A DNA stretch of 15,000 bases from Halocaridina rubra (GCA_037179515.1 JAXCGZ010017044.1:62501-77500); one strand, 5' to 3'. Shown: positions 1 through 10,140, numbered from the stretch's first letter. Numbers and translations are program-made. Notes: generated by a model not told the origin, from the letters alone.

Positions 1-326
1 TTTCGACCTGATTTAGGGATGTGAGTCTTTGCTCGCCTCAGGGGTAGCGAGAGAACCCTATTTTCTTGGTGAGATACTGGGAGGCTATTTAAGTCCCCGA
101 GATAATGTGACCTCTATCTTTTCTCCAGGATTTTGTTTTCTTTTTTCGCTTCTTCATTGTTTGTAGGTAGTATTCTTTATATTTTTTATGCCTGTGAATG
201 ATCTGTCTTTTATACTCATTTTTTTTTTTTAGAAACTCATTGAGTATGAACGTCTAATTCTTTTTTTGTAAATCTTTGAAATCGATTTTGTGATTATGGG
301 TCTTCTTTAGACCTAAAAAAGATATG
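1..326. other. Non-repetitive AT-rich flank, no gene seen
   Basis: No supported coding frame or RNA gene. A small hairpin is possible at about 33-53 (CTCGC ... GCGAG). From about 130 the sequence becomes T-rich and leads into the CTT array. It could be intronic or intergenic; nothing decides between them. Confidence 0.4.
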
Positions 327-555
327 TTTTCTTCTTCTTCTTCTTCTTCTTCTTCTTCTTCTTCTTCTTCTTCTTCTTCTTCTTCTTCTTCTTCTTCTTC
401 TTCTTCTTCCTTCTTCCTTTCTTCTTCCTTCTTTCTTCTAACTTCTTCTTCCTTCTTTCTTTCTTCTTCTTCTCTTCTTCTTCTTCTTCTTCTTCTTCTT
501 CTTCTTCTTCTTCTTCTTCTTCTTCTTCTTCTTCTCCTTCTTTTTCTTCTTCTTC
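327..555. repeat. (CTT)n trinucleotide microsatellite with interruptions
   Basis: A continuous plus-strand pyrimidine tract. Two long uninterrupted CTT/TTC blocks (about 331-410 and 466-535) are separated by a degenerate TTCC/TTTC segment. The plus-strand frame reads as poly-Ser then poly-Leu and the minus strand as poly-Lys/Arg; I treat both as repeat artefacts. The polypurine/polypyrimidine mirror character could allow triplex (H-DNA) formation. Confidence 0.95.
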
Positions 556-696
556 ATTATCATTATTATTATTATCATTATAGAAAATATGCCCGACAAG
601 TGGATAAGAGAACAGGATACGCGAAACAGGAAAATGTTCAAAAGACTATCAAGAAACAGCGACCCCATATAGATATGGGTTAAAGCTGAAACAAAA

Positions 697-747
<51 letters not shown>

Positions 748-753
748 GTTGTT

Positions 754-793
<40 letters not shown>
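697..793. repeat. (TTA)n then (ATA)n self-complementary microsatellite
   Basis: About 60 bp of TTA repeats (697-756) run directly into about 37 bp of ATA repeats (757-793). The two halves are reverse complements across a short GTTGTT interruption, so the array can fold into a long AT hairpin. A further ATT stretch follows at about 807-820. Confidence 0.9.
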
Positions 794-891
794 GTTTAAA
801 TATGATTATTATTATTATTTACATAAAGACAAAATACCCTAAAGAACAAAATACAAATAAAAAGAAAAAGTATGAAAACATACTTCACTAT

Positions 892-1861
<970 letters not shown>

Positions 1862-1884
1862 TAGCATAAGAGAGGACTGTATAA

Positions 1885-1985
1885 TTTCACAATTCTCGAC
1901 GCACTATTCATCAAATATCCGTTGAAGAATTGTGAACACTTCAACGAGAACTCTTCTTTTATGAATAGTGCGTTGAGATTTGTGA

Positions 1986-1987
<2 letters not shown>
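1885..1987. mobile_element. Small foldback (MITE-like) element
   Basis: The left arm 1885-1911 and right arm 1961-1987 are inverted repeats of 27 nt with two mismatches (ends TTTCACA / TGTGAAA). Between them is a second perfect 8-bp dyad, CGTTGAAG at 1920-1927 and CTTCAACG at 1939-1946. The element is about 103 bp, has no coding capacity, and is flanked by TAA on both sides (1882-1884 and 1988-1990). That would fit a 3-bp target duplication, but the right flank is an AAT array, so this is weak. It may be a very short MITE or a remnant of a DNA transposon end; I do not recognise the family. Confidence 0.5.
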
Positions 1988-2016
<29 letters not shown>

Positions 2017-2017
2017 G
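1987..2017. repeat. (AAT)n microsatellite, left of SINE copy 1
   Basis: Pure AAT units reach about 2016. The array resumes at about 2215-2247 on the other side of the SINE. Either the SINE inserted into an existing AAT array, or its 3' tail seeded the left part. Confidence 0.9.
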
Positions 2018-2021
2018 TAGT

Positions 2022-2212
2022 GTTCCGGTTTTACGTCACGGACTCCCTTTTCAACCTAGGGCTAGGACGTTTGCCTTCTTGCGGGGAATTGTTTTGGCAG
2101 ATGTAATCGTTACCCTGAGTGCATGGCCTTGCTAACCTCACACCGTGACGGGGCGTGAACCCTCTACCTGACGCCTCAGAGTCGCGGACGCTACCGCTTG
2201 ACCCACGGTGAC
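2022..2212 (-). mobile_element. tRNA-derived SINE family 1, copy 1 (near full length)
   Basis: About 190 bp matching four other copies in this window (about 4653, 9944, 10322 and 10908). On the minus strand it opens with a tRNA-like head: GTGGGTCAAGCGGTAGCG resembles a polymerase III A box, and GGGTTCACGCCCC is B-box-like. A conserved body follows (AGCAAGGC... AACGATTACATCTGCC ... GTCCGTGACGTAAAACC) and the end is CCGGAAC. Unique differences include a TAGAG instead of TCGAG just before the B box and a change in the GCGAAGGA motif. The two A+T-rich flanks belong to one AAT array, hiding any target duplication. Translations of this family give a recurrent, meaningless peptide. Confidence 0.85.
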
Positions 2213-2247
2213 TACAATAATAATAATAATAATAACAATAATAATGA

Positions 2248-2468
2248 TATTAAAAAGTATAATCCTTGCCAGAATTTTTTTTTTCTTAAAAGCTGTGGCA
2301 TATGATCTGCACTAAGTTTGTTGTAGTAACTTTTTATTTTTATTTTAACAGTCTTTAATGTTTTTATTTTTCACTGTCCCCTCAAAAAATAACGTTTGTC
2401 AGTGACAAAGCATGCGTGTACTTACTTGATTTTTCTTTCGAAATTAAATTGTTATCACTTTATACCTG
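2248..2468. other. AT-rich spacer, no gene seen
   Basis: T-rich and A-rich homopolymer runs, with no recognisable gene or repeat. Confidence 0.4.
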
Positions 2469-2561
2469 TTATCAGTTGTCCTTTATATCAGTTGTCCTAG
2501 ATATCAATTGTACCGGTATGAGTTTACCGGGAATGAGTTGTCCTGGTATCAGTTGCCCTGC
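2469..2561. repeat. Degenerate ~15-bp minisatellite
   Basis: Six units of 14-18 bp built on TATCAGTTGTCCTGG: about 2469-2483, 2484-2498, 2499-2516, 2517-2530, 2531-2546 and 2547-2561. The core alternates between CAGTTGTCC, CAATTGTACC, GAGTTTACC and GAGTTGTCC. One plus frame stays open and reads Ile/Met-Ser-Cys/Leu-Pro-Gly-like units because most periods are multiples of three. There is no start or domain context for a gene, so I call it a minisatellite. Confidence 0.75.
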
Positions 2562-2565
2562 ACGT

Positions 2566-2575
2566 ATTATTATTA

Positions 2576-2632
<57 letters not shown>

Positions 2633-2699
2633 TTAATATTTATATTTACATTATTATCATTATTATTATTATTTTTATTATTGTTAATATTTATATTTA

Positions 2700-2749
<50 letters not shown>

Positions 2750-2756
2750 TCCACAC
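2566..2756. repeat. (ATT)n microsatellite with 51-bp internal duplication
   Basis: Long ATT array. A 36-nt segment containing AATATTTATATTTACATT occurs at 2621-2656 and again at 2672-2707 with one mismatch, so a 51-bp unit was duplicated within the array. Confidence 0.92.
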
Positions 2757-3350
2757 CTAAACCATTATTAACCATTTAGTAGTTCAGCCGATCGACACCT
2801 GGGTCGCTGCATCCATGAAATCCAAACAGACTTCCTTTGATGATTCATACAGTACCTCTTTTTCCTTGACCTCTTGGGATTAATAAGGGGGGGGGGTGGA
2901 GGCAATGCTCGTGCGGTACCCTCTGTGTTTTCGGCATCCTAAGTGATTAGTTAACCCTTAATTAGATTAGTGGAGATAGCTGTAGAAGACATAATTCAAT
3001 TAGGGCACCACCGGACATCTTTTATCATCTTCAGAGTCAGAGGTCAAGAAAATCCTGTTTCACCACACACCTCATTGTACTTCAAACGCTTCAGGAAAAG
3101 TTTCATTTCATTCTTTAAACCTCTGTGGCTTTGGGCACTGGGCACTATTTGTGGACACTTTATTTGCAGGACTCTGCTTCGAATCCCACAGTAAAAGGTG
3201 TAAATGTGAAATTTTATTCTTGTTGTATTTGCCGTCTTAAGTGTCACAGTCTCCATCCGAGCCATTCGAGAGGAAAGATTTATGCCTATTGTGGAACGGA
3301 AAAAAGTCACAGCCATACCTTGTGTGGTACACGCTTCCATATTATCAAGG
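2757..3350. other. Mostly unique sequence, no gene confirmed
   Basis: Contains a G homopolymer at about 2887-2896. Short open frames exist on both strands (2970-3194 plus, 3044-3340 minus). I recognise no domain and see no start-site context or splice-site pairing that would make them genes. The stretch between 3050 and 3190 on the plus strand reads as a basic and aromatic peptide loosely like degraded LINE polyprotein tails, but that is too weak to call. Confidence 0.35.
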
Positions 3351-3352
3351 TA

Positions 3353-3575
3353 GCCTCCTGGCTAGTACAGTGGTAATGCGCTGGCCTCGCATTCGCGAGG
3401 TCGAGGGATCGCGCCTCGTCCAGGCAAGAGTTTAAGCTGTTTACTGGGGAGGTTACTGCTGTGGCTGGGCACCACAGTGGGGGGGTTGGGACTTGTGCCG
3501 GCTGGCGACCGCCCTATGGGTCCTCCATGACCCGTTCCACCTATCCTTGGGCGGAGAATCTTAAAAAAAAAAGCG
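3353..3575 (+). mobile_element. tRNA-derived SINE family 2
   Basis: The head at 3353-3424 is strongly tRNA-like. TGGCTAGTACAGTGG (3359-3373) resembles an A box. CCTCGCATTCGCGAGG folds like an anticodon arm with a 6-bp stem and short loop. GGATCGCGCC (3406-3415) is a B-box-like block. A GC-rich body of about 140 bp follows (with GGCTGGGCACCACAGTG and GGCTGGCGACCGCCCTATGG), ending in about ten A residues at 3563-3572. The whole is too long and too altered for a working tRNA. AGGTA occurs on both sides (3348-3352 and 3576-3580), a weak candidate target duplication. Only one copy is in this window. Confidence 0.75.
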
Positions 3576-3582
3576 AGGTATG

Positions 3583-3893
3583 TATGAAATGTTGAGGTCA
3601 GTAGTGGAACAGCACTGTCACGAAATGGAATAATAATATTTAATACAAAATAGACATTGAGATGGCCCCACGTTCGAGCCCACGTCGGTTTGAGAGGAAG
3701 GACGTCGAGCCTTAATTCCTCAGCTTCAGTTCATATGTGTCCTCCCCCAAATGGGGACTAACAATGACATATGAAGCGTAAAAAAAAAAAAAAAATAGAC
3801 ACTAATGGAGAATTGGGTGAAGGATGTTTTTCCTCAAATCGAAGATTAAACTCGTGTATGTACTGTTCCACTATTGACCCCAGTCATTTATAA
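3583..3893. repeat. Inverted repeat split by a SINE
   Basis: 3593-3615 and 3860-3882 are reverse complements over 23 nt with three mismatches (core TAGTGGAACAG). Weaker similarity extends outward to about 3583 and 3893. The span between the arms contains SINE 3657-3791, so the original loop would be only about 100 bp. This may be a foldback element or a local inverted duplication. Confidence 0.55.
3657..3791 (+). mobile_element. 5'-truncated poly-A SINE with target duplication
   Basis: A ten-base direct repeat AAAATAGACA flanks the element (3647-3656 and 3792-3801; the first As are ambiguous with the poly-A tail). A B-box-like CGTTCGAGCC lies at 3671-3680, about 15 bp from the 5' boundary, so the A-box half of the tRNA head is missing. 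The body carries an inverted motif CATATGTGTCC ... GACATATG around CCCCAAATGGGG. It ends in about 15 A residues (3781-3795). B-box, tail and duplication together indicate target-primed retroposition. The sequence differs from the other two SINE families here. Confidence 0.72.
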
Positions 3894-4035
3894 TAAAGTG
3901 TTTTGAATTATCATGCTGATTGCCAGGGGTTGCAATGCTAGGGACGCCATTACCCTCTGCCTGTTATTCTCAAAGAGTTCTTCATTTTAAAATCCGAAGT
4001 AAAAAAATATTCGTATATTTTTTATGTTATTTCTT

Positions 4036-4036
<1 letters not shown>

Positions 4037-4109
<73 letters not shown>
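4037..4109. repeat. (AG)n microsatellite
   Basis: About 72 bp of uninterrupted AG/GA dinucleotide. Confidence 0.97.
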
Positions 4110-4112
<3 letters not shown>

Positions 4113-4644
4113 GAATCACATGTCAGGAGGGTGGGCAAATATTATTTATCAAAGTCATTTCTGATACCCCTTCCAATAGAAATGAACGTTATATATATGA
4201 TGAAATTATCATAATCACCATTCATATTATAATTATCATCGCCCTGACCGAGAGCTGGAATGGCATGAACAGCAGCAACCAAAAAGAAAAAAAAAATCTG
4301 AGTCACATGATTCACTCACTTAACTGTTTACAATAGTTGTTTGACTCGAGATAACTTGACTTCATTTATTTGCGACTGACTCCGAGTCTTGGTGAGTCTT
4401 GGTCGATGTTGTGATGTTAAGAATTTTAATTTCAGTGTTAAGAAAAGAAAAAAAAAAGATGGGGAAGGCAGTTGTGGCTGGCATCATCCGTTTTACTTAG
4501 AAAAATAGGTGAGGTTTATTTTATTCCTCAGTAGTTTGAGATGAACAGGTGATGTCTGATGTTGTGGTGGTAAGTTTTTGTTATTAATATGTAAAATAAA
4601 AATACTGTAATGGCAATATGCGCATTAGACACTCAACGAATACG
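4110..4644. other. AT-rich unique sequence, no gene seen
   Basis: No frame with recognisable coding character. A small direct repeat (GAGTCTTGGT twice) occurs at about 4384-4403, and there are A runs at about 4287-4297 and 4449-4457. It ends at the target site of the next SINE. Confidence 0.4.
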
Positions 4645-4652
4645 ACTCGACA

Positions 4653-4830
4653 GAAGCGGTAGCGTCCGCGACTCTGAGGCATCAGGTCGAGGGTTCGCGC
4701 CCCGTCACGGTCTGAGGTTAGCAAGGGCATGCACTCAGGGTAACGATTACATCTGCCAAAACAAGTCCTTCGCAAGAAGGCAACCGTCCTAACCCTTGGT
4801 AGAAAAGGGAGTCCATGACGTAAAACCGGA
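4653..4830 (+). mobile_element. tRNA-derived SINE family 1, copy 2, with 8-bp target duplication
   Basis: Opens inside the A-box region (GAAGCGGTAGCGTCCGCG), has the B-box-like GGTTCGCGCCC at 4692-4702, and continues through the whole conserved body to CCGGA. The 8-mer ACTCGACA occurs immediately before (4645-4652) and immediately after (4831-4838). Its head lacks the first bases (GTGGCTCA) seen in copies 1 and 3, exactly what slight 5' truncation at integration would give. This is the best-bounded copy of the family and fixes the 3' end near CCGGAAC. It is plus-strand, opposite to the other four. Confidence 0.85.
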
Positions 4831-4838
4831 ACTCGACA

Positions 4839-5097
4839 TAATTTACTATGCAAATTTGCATAACAATATTGTATAACAATCAAATATGGATGAATAAATG
4901 CGTGAAATTAAAAAAAGATAAAAAAATCGATTATAATAAAAAAATATATTTTTTTATTTTCATTATTTTATTTACCTTGACTGTTCTTTTTGACCTTTAT
5001 TGCTTCCATTTATTGTGGTTAAGCAAGTTTTTTAATATGTTGCTTACTTTATCGGTGATTGGTTTTTGAAACTCCAGAATCATATTATTACTCAGGA
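4839..5097. other. Very AT-rich spacer, no gene seen
   Basis: Poly-A and poly-T runs (about 4908-4955) with no recognisable gene. Confidence 0.4.
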
Positions 5098-5139
<42 letters not shown>

Positions 5140-5141
5140 AA

Positions 5142-5175
<34 letters not shown>

Positions 5176-5183
5176 AATTTTTA

Positions 5184-5224
<41 letters not shown>

Positions 5225-5227
5225 ATA

Positions 5228-5263
<36 letters not shown>

Positions 5264-5275
5264 GTTATTATTATT
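5098..5275. repeat. (ATT)n microsatellite with 36-bp internal duplication
   Basis: Pure ATT array broken by two ATTAAAATTTTTATT segments, at about 5135-5149 and 5171-5185, exactly 36 bp apart. A local palindrome (TTATAATAATTATTATT) lies near 5218-5234. Poly-Asn and poly-Ile frames are artefacts. Confidence 0.93.
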
Positions 5276-6060
5276 ATCTCCATAATCTTCACTATTATCG
5301 CAACTTTCATCAGTTTCGTTAATAACAGCCATCATCATTATTATTATAAGATTTCATTTTATCACCATAAGCACTATCATCACTATAAGAAGTATTTTCA
5401 AAGTCATGATCGCCATCATCACTGATATTATGTTCAGCACCATCATCATCATTATTATGCTTTCTGCATAAGCTACATTTTCCTGTTGATCATTATATAA
5501 TTCATCATCCTCAACTCCACTACTGTCACCCATGTCATAATTGCAATCATTATCATAACTTTTACCACCAATGTTTCATCATCTTCCTCACTATTTATAC
5601 TCGCACTTAACATCATCACTACTATCTACAATTATCTCTAATCTTATATTCACAACTTTTATGAATAAATCATCATCATTCTCATCCTCATCATCATCAT
5701 TTCAAGGATTTAAAGCACTTTTTTTTCTGAAAACTGTGAAACAGATTTATCATCCCTATCATCGTCATCATTCCCACGGCTTAAAGCACTTCTTTTTCTT
5801 ACGACTATACAATCGATCTATCATCATCATCACCATCATCATCACCTATATCACCAGCATATACATTAAAAACACCACATTCGTCTACATCTAAAAAAAT
5901 CAATATATCATCATCATCATCATCATTATCATAATAATTATCATCATCATCATCATCATCATCAACTATATCACTACTATCACCATTTAAAAAAACACAT
6001 TCTTCTACAAAAAATGTAACATCATCATCACAATATCATTGTCACAGCCAAATCACAGCT
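5276..6060. repeat. Cryptically simple CAT/ATC-rich block with tandem duplications
   Basis: About 780 bp dominated by ATC/CAT triplets, with pure CAT runs at about 5683-5700, 5907-5925 and 5940-5964. There are two internal duplications. A segment starting TTAAAGCACTT at about 5710 recurs at 5781 (71-bp shift). The 60 bp at 5821-5880 align with 5941-6000 at an exact 120-bp shift, extending into TC(G/T)TCTACA at 5881 and 6001. This looks like an old, decayed repeat grown by slippage and segmental duplication. Its open frames are Ser/His/Ile-rich and unsupported. Confidence 0.75.
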
Positions 6061-6300
6061 ATTAATTATCATCACTATCACCCTTAATATCACCACATTT
6101 CTCTACTCATTATAGAAACGACTGTGTGTCATTATCATAATCAATTTATTTTTCCATGTAATTACTAATTCTTCAGCTTTTTTCATAATGTCTCGGAAGA
6201 CGCATTACAAAACGGATTCATAAGAGAGCAATTAAGGATATTAATTGTGGCTTTTAGATTAATTAAGTCAAGTTATCATGAGTCTCCTTTCATTTAGTTT

Positions 6301-6304
<4 letters not shown>
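6061..6304. other. AT-rich spacer, no gene seen
   Basis: No coding or structural signal recognised. Confidence 0.35.

Positions 6305-6381
<77 letters not shown>
6305..6381. repeat. (GA)n microsatellite
   Basis: About 77 bp of uninterrupted GA dinucleotide. Confidence 0.97.
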
Positions 6382-6387
<6 letters not shown>

Positions 6388-6863
6388 ACATATTTCAACT
6401 GGTGTTTGTAGATGTCGACTGCGATGTTTAGGTCAATGTTTACAACTTGTTTCAGACTGCATGTTGCCGGTGTGAACGCACCTTTACTCTTTACAAGCTC
6501 CTATCGAAAAAAAATCCAAAATTTTCCAAATACACAAATGGCTGAAACATTTTGAGTAACTACTATACTTATATAACAATTAATCATCAGGAAAAATAAA
6601 TAGTCATCGGAATACTGGAAGATTGGGAACCACATAATACTGCAAAGAGAATGATACATACGCAGACTGTAAGTCGTCCTGTACACAATTACAGTAATTT
6701 ATTAAGCAATTGTTAGTTGTAACACACTTATGCAATCACCTTGCATTATATAAGTGAGGTGTGAAGCTTGAACATTGAATGGGTAACAGGCAAACAAGGA
6801 ACCACGGATAATGGAGAAACTTTATATTCATTCTATGGTGACACTTTCTCAGAGTATGTTTAT
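6382..6863. other. Unique sequence, no gene seen
   Basis: AT-rich and non-repetitive. The longest open frame (6501-6686, minus) is short and shows no recognisable domain. No repeat matching another part of the window was found. Confidence 0.4.
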
Positions 6864-7006
<143 letters not shown>

Positions 7007-7013
7007 TACATAT

Positions 7014-7709
<696 letters not shown>

Positions 7710-7774
<65 letters not shown>
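7710..7774. repeat. (AT)n microsatellite
   Basis: About 65 bp of uninterrupted AT. Confidence 0.97.
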
Positions 7775-7776
<2 letters not shown>

Positions 7777-7835
7777 AATGTTTGAAGTATATGTTTCATT
7801 TTTGTTATTTATTAAAGATATGTATATGCGGGTGG

Positions 7836-7837
<2 letters not shown>

Positions 7838-7910
<73 letters not shown>
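7838..7910. repeat. (TA)n microsatellite, 3' side of the LINE
   Basis: About 73 bp of pure TA, then a degenerate TA-rich stretch with GTATG and CATA variants to about 7986. It lies downstream of the minus-strand LINE 3' end. Confidence 0.95.
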
Positions 7911-7911
<1 letters not shown>

Positions 7912-7962
7912 GTATGTATATATTTGTATGCATATAAGTATACATATATGTATATTCATATA

Positions 7963-8701
7963 TTTACATATATATACATATACACATGCCTCATTCACCC
8001 TTGTAAGGGGGGAGGCCGAGCCAAGATATGCTCATTCACCACGATCCACATATACCTCAACCACTCCTCTAAGCTCCTTTGGGATAAAGGGTTGCCACGT
8101 CTCCCACCCTTCCAAGCTGCTTGGGTCATCCACAAGGTAGGCGGGCAGGGATCTTCTACAATGAGGCTCAACAGCAGCAGCTAGCTTACCCCCACCGCTT
8201 CATCACATGCAACCCCCCTCTCACCCGTCCATCATAGTTCACTGAGCTAGCAGGTGCGATAAATCCCTGTGGCCCGTGTTATCTATGCACAGTCTTCCTC
8301 CACTCATTCCTATCTCTTGCACGCACTCTTCCCTGTTCCACTGACATTCCACGTGCATTCAGTGCTCTTTTCACACTATCCATCCATCTCATTCTAGGTC
8401 TCCCTCTTGACCTAACTCCAATCACTTCTGCCCTCCACAGTCTCCTCACTATTAGTTCATCACTCATCCTTTCCATGTGTCCATACCAACTTAACACTCT
8501 CTGATCTAACCTATCCGACAGATTCATTCCATAACCCTTTCTCTGCCTGACATCCATATTTCTTACTTCATCTATTCTAGATACACCAATCATACTTCTC
8601 AAACACCTCATCTCCATAGTATCCAACTTGTTCCTTGCATCCTCTCTTGCATTCCAAGTCTCTGCTCCATACAGTGCTGTCGGTACAATCACACCTTCAT
8701 C
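7963..8701 (-). mobile_element. 3' end of a non-LTR retrotransposon (LINE), 5'-truncated
   Basis: On the minus strand this holds the end of a reverse-transcriptase polyprotein (8279-8701), about 290 bp of 3' UTR (about 7987-8278), and a TA-rich tail (about 7963-7986). The 3' UTR ends in a CCCTTAC/AAGGG near-palindrome (7998-8009), followed by a GAATGAGGC-like block that closely resembles the 3' ends of short elements A and B. The 10-mer TATTCATATA occurs at 7953-7962 and 8702-8711, exactly at the tail end and at the point where coding homology stops, so it is a candidate target duplication. It is AT-rich and could match by chance. The catalytic reverse transcriptase and endonuclease are absent, so this copy is dead. 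Confidence 0.85.
8279..8701 (-). pseudogene. LINE reverse-transcriptase polyprotein, C-terminal fragment
   Basis: About 140 codons are open to a TAA at 8279-8281. Counting from the internal Met at 8692, key motifs are PTALYGAETW (residues 4-13), EMRCLRSMIGVSR (27-39), VLSWYGHMERM (66-76) and SRGRPRMRWMDSVKRAL (95-111). This pattern is the conserved region that follows the reverse-transcriptase domain in RTE/Jockey-like non-LTR elements, often mis-annotated in animal genomes as a host protein. The Met is not a genuine start: the frame continues upstream with Asp-Glu-Gly-Val, still family-like, then meets a stop where the element ends near 8701. The YXDD catalytic centre and endonuclease lie in the missing 5' part. 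There are no internal stops or frameshifts, suggesting a fairly recent insertion. The exact clade is not settled. Confidence 0.88.
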
Positions 8702-8719
8702 TATTCATATAGTTAGTAT

Positions 8720-8790
8720 TATATTATTATTATTAATATATCATTATTATTATTATTATTATTATTCTTCTTATTATTATTATCTTATTA
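8720..8790. repeat. (ATT)n microsatellite
   Basis: Imperfect ATT array immediately beyond the 5' truncation point of the LINE. Confidence 0.85.
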
Positions 8791-9138
8791 TGACATGGCG
8801 TATTGCAATAATAAAAAAAAATAGCTGAAGACATAGTCTCCCTCTTAAATCCTGCTCCTTCTATTGTTTCTATGCCTTCCAATCTTCCTTTTAAATTATT
8901 TTTCCCTAGTTTTTGCTATTTCTTATGTCGCTCCTCTTTTTAGGTGTCGTCTTATTCCTTCTGCTGCTTCTTTAATAAACTTCAAAATAGTTTTTCTTAT
9001 GGTGTTTGTAACGTTGCATACTGATTTCGCAATGTTTGTTAATTTGACTGTGTATTTTTTGTGTTCGTATGATTATTACATTAGAATATTTTATGGGATT
9101 GTAAAATAAACATTGAAATTTGATTTTGTAACAGATAT
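8791..9138. other. AT-rich unique sequence, no gene seen
   Basis: Short T-rich open frame at 8864-9109 with a hydrophobic translation. No domain recognised, so it is not called. Confidence 0.35.
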
Positions 9139-9238
9139 ACGGATAGATAGATAGATAGATAGATAGATTGATAGATAGATAGACAGTCAGGTAGGTAGTT
9201 AGGTAGGTAGGTAAATAGATATATAGATAGATTGATAG

Positions 9239-9314
<76 letters not shown>

Positions 9315-9383
9315 TAGCTAGATAGATAGATAGATAGATAAATGGATAAATAGGTAGATAGATAGAGAGAGAGAGAGAGAGAG
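9139..9383. repeat. Compound (GATA)n/(GGTA)n/(TA)n/(GATA)n/(GA)n array
   Basis: GATA units (9143-9184), then degenerate GGTA and GATA units to 9245, about 65 bp of pure TA (9246-9311), GATA again (about 9311-9366), and a short GA run (9365-9383). The TA block sits inside the tetranucleotide array, with GATA on both sides. Confidence 0.95.
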
Positions 9384-9943
9384 TTTGAATATTTCAGAAA
9401 ACATCCTTGACTTTCGCAACGCATAATACTTGGGTGTTTAATGATAACATTAATTAGGACAATGTCAATAACCTGTTTCCCAAAATATACAGAAATATTT
9501 CCGACAAACTTCACTTTACTGCAGCTAAGGAGTATTAATGATTATAAACCCTATTGCCAGGTGCAAGAAGGACTATGGCAATAGCTTTGCCATGTGGGAG
9601 GGTTTTCGTATTTTTTTTATAAATTTTCTTTTCCATTGGATGAAGTATTATGGAAAAAGCTTTGCTATATCAATAGCTGTGATTTTTTTTTCTATCCAGT
9701 AAGAGTGCTGAATGCGAATGTCGAAAAGATTTTATTAGCTATTAATTTACGTTTTTATTTCTCTTTCACAAATGCCATGTCTAAATGGGTACTCGCCATA
9801 ACCAAGATCAGTGATACCAACTCCCGAAGTGTTACTGAATCAGCTTTCATAAATTTTCAATATTTGGTTTTGTAGTGGACATACTGCTTTTTTTTCGTTG
9901 TCTGATGGATCGATTTCCTTAGAACGTTGTCAAATTCTTTAAT
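9384..9943. other. AT-rich unique sequence with one nested hairpin
   Basis: No supported gene. A hairpin lies at 9546-9605: CTATTGCCA (9551-9559) pairs with TGGCAATAG (9576-9584), and AAACCCT (9546-9552) can alternatively pair with AGGGTTT (9599-9605). A 93-codon open frame (9594-9875) covers the next segment but shows no recognisable domain. Confidence 0.4.
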
Positions 9944-10140
9944 GTTCCGGTTTCCGGTATTACGTCACGGACTTTCTTTTCAACCAAGGGCTAGGACGGT
10001 TGCCTTCTTGCGAAGGACTTGTTTTGGCAAATGTAATCGTTACCCTGAGTGCATGCCCTTGCTAACCTCAGACCGTAACGGGGCGCGAACCCTCGACCTG
10101 ATGCCTCAGAGTCGCGGACGCTACCGCTTGAGCCACTGTT
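9944..10140 (-). mobile_element. tRNA-derived SINE family 1, copy 3 (full length)
   Basis: The most complete copy. On the minus strand the head reads AGTGGCTCAAGCGGTAGCG (A-box region), then a CTCTGAGG anticodon-loop-like segment, then GGGTTCGCGCCCC (B-box region). The whole body follows, ending at CCGGAAC. The 3' end carries a small internal duplication (TTCCGG repeated eight bases apart, 9945-9956). No convincing target duplication was found. Its translation gives the same spurious peptide as the other copies. Confidence 0.85.

Noticed and set aside
324..683. 119-codon Ser/Leu-rich open frame
   Set aside because: Produced by the CTT array; pure triplet repeats contain no stops and no domain is present.
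3044..3194. Possible degraded reverse-transcriptase tail
   Set aside because: The similarity to LINE C-terminal peptides is only a loose basic and aromatic pattern, with no alignable motif like that at 8279-8701.
3353..3424. Possible functional tRNA gene
   Set aside because: The tRNA-like head continues into a SINE body with a poly-A tail. Acceptor-stem pairing is not convincing and the B box is degenerate.
4997..5425. Poly-Asn (minus) and poly-Ile (plus) open frames
   Set aside because: Artefacts of the ATT array.
5571..5894. 107-codon open frame
   Set aside because: It lies in the decayed CAT/ATC repeat block; the composition is Ser/His/Ile-rich and it contains the 71-bp duplication out of frame.
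10081..10140. Possible functional tRNA gene on the minus strand
   Set aside because: It is the head of a repeated SINE found five times in the window, and it lacks a paired acceptor stem.
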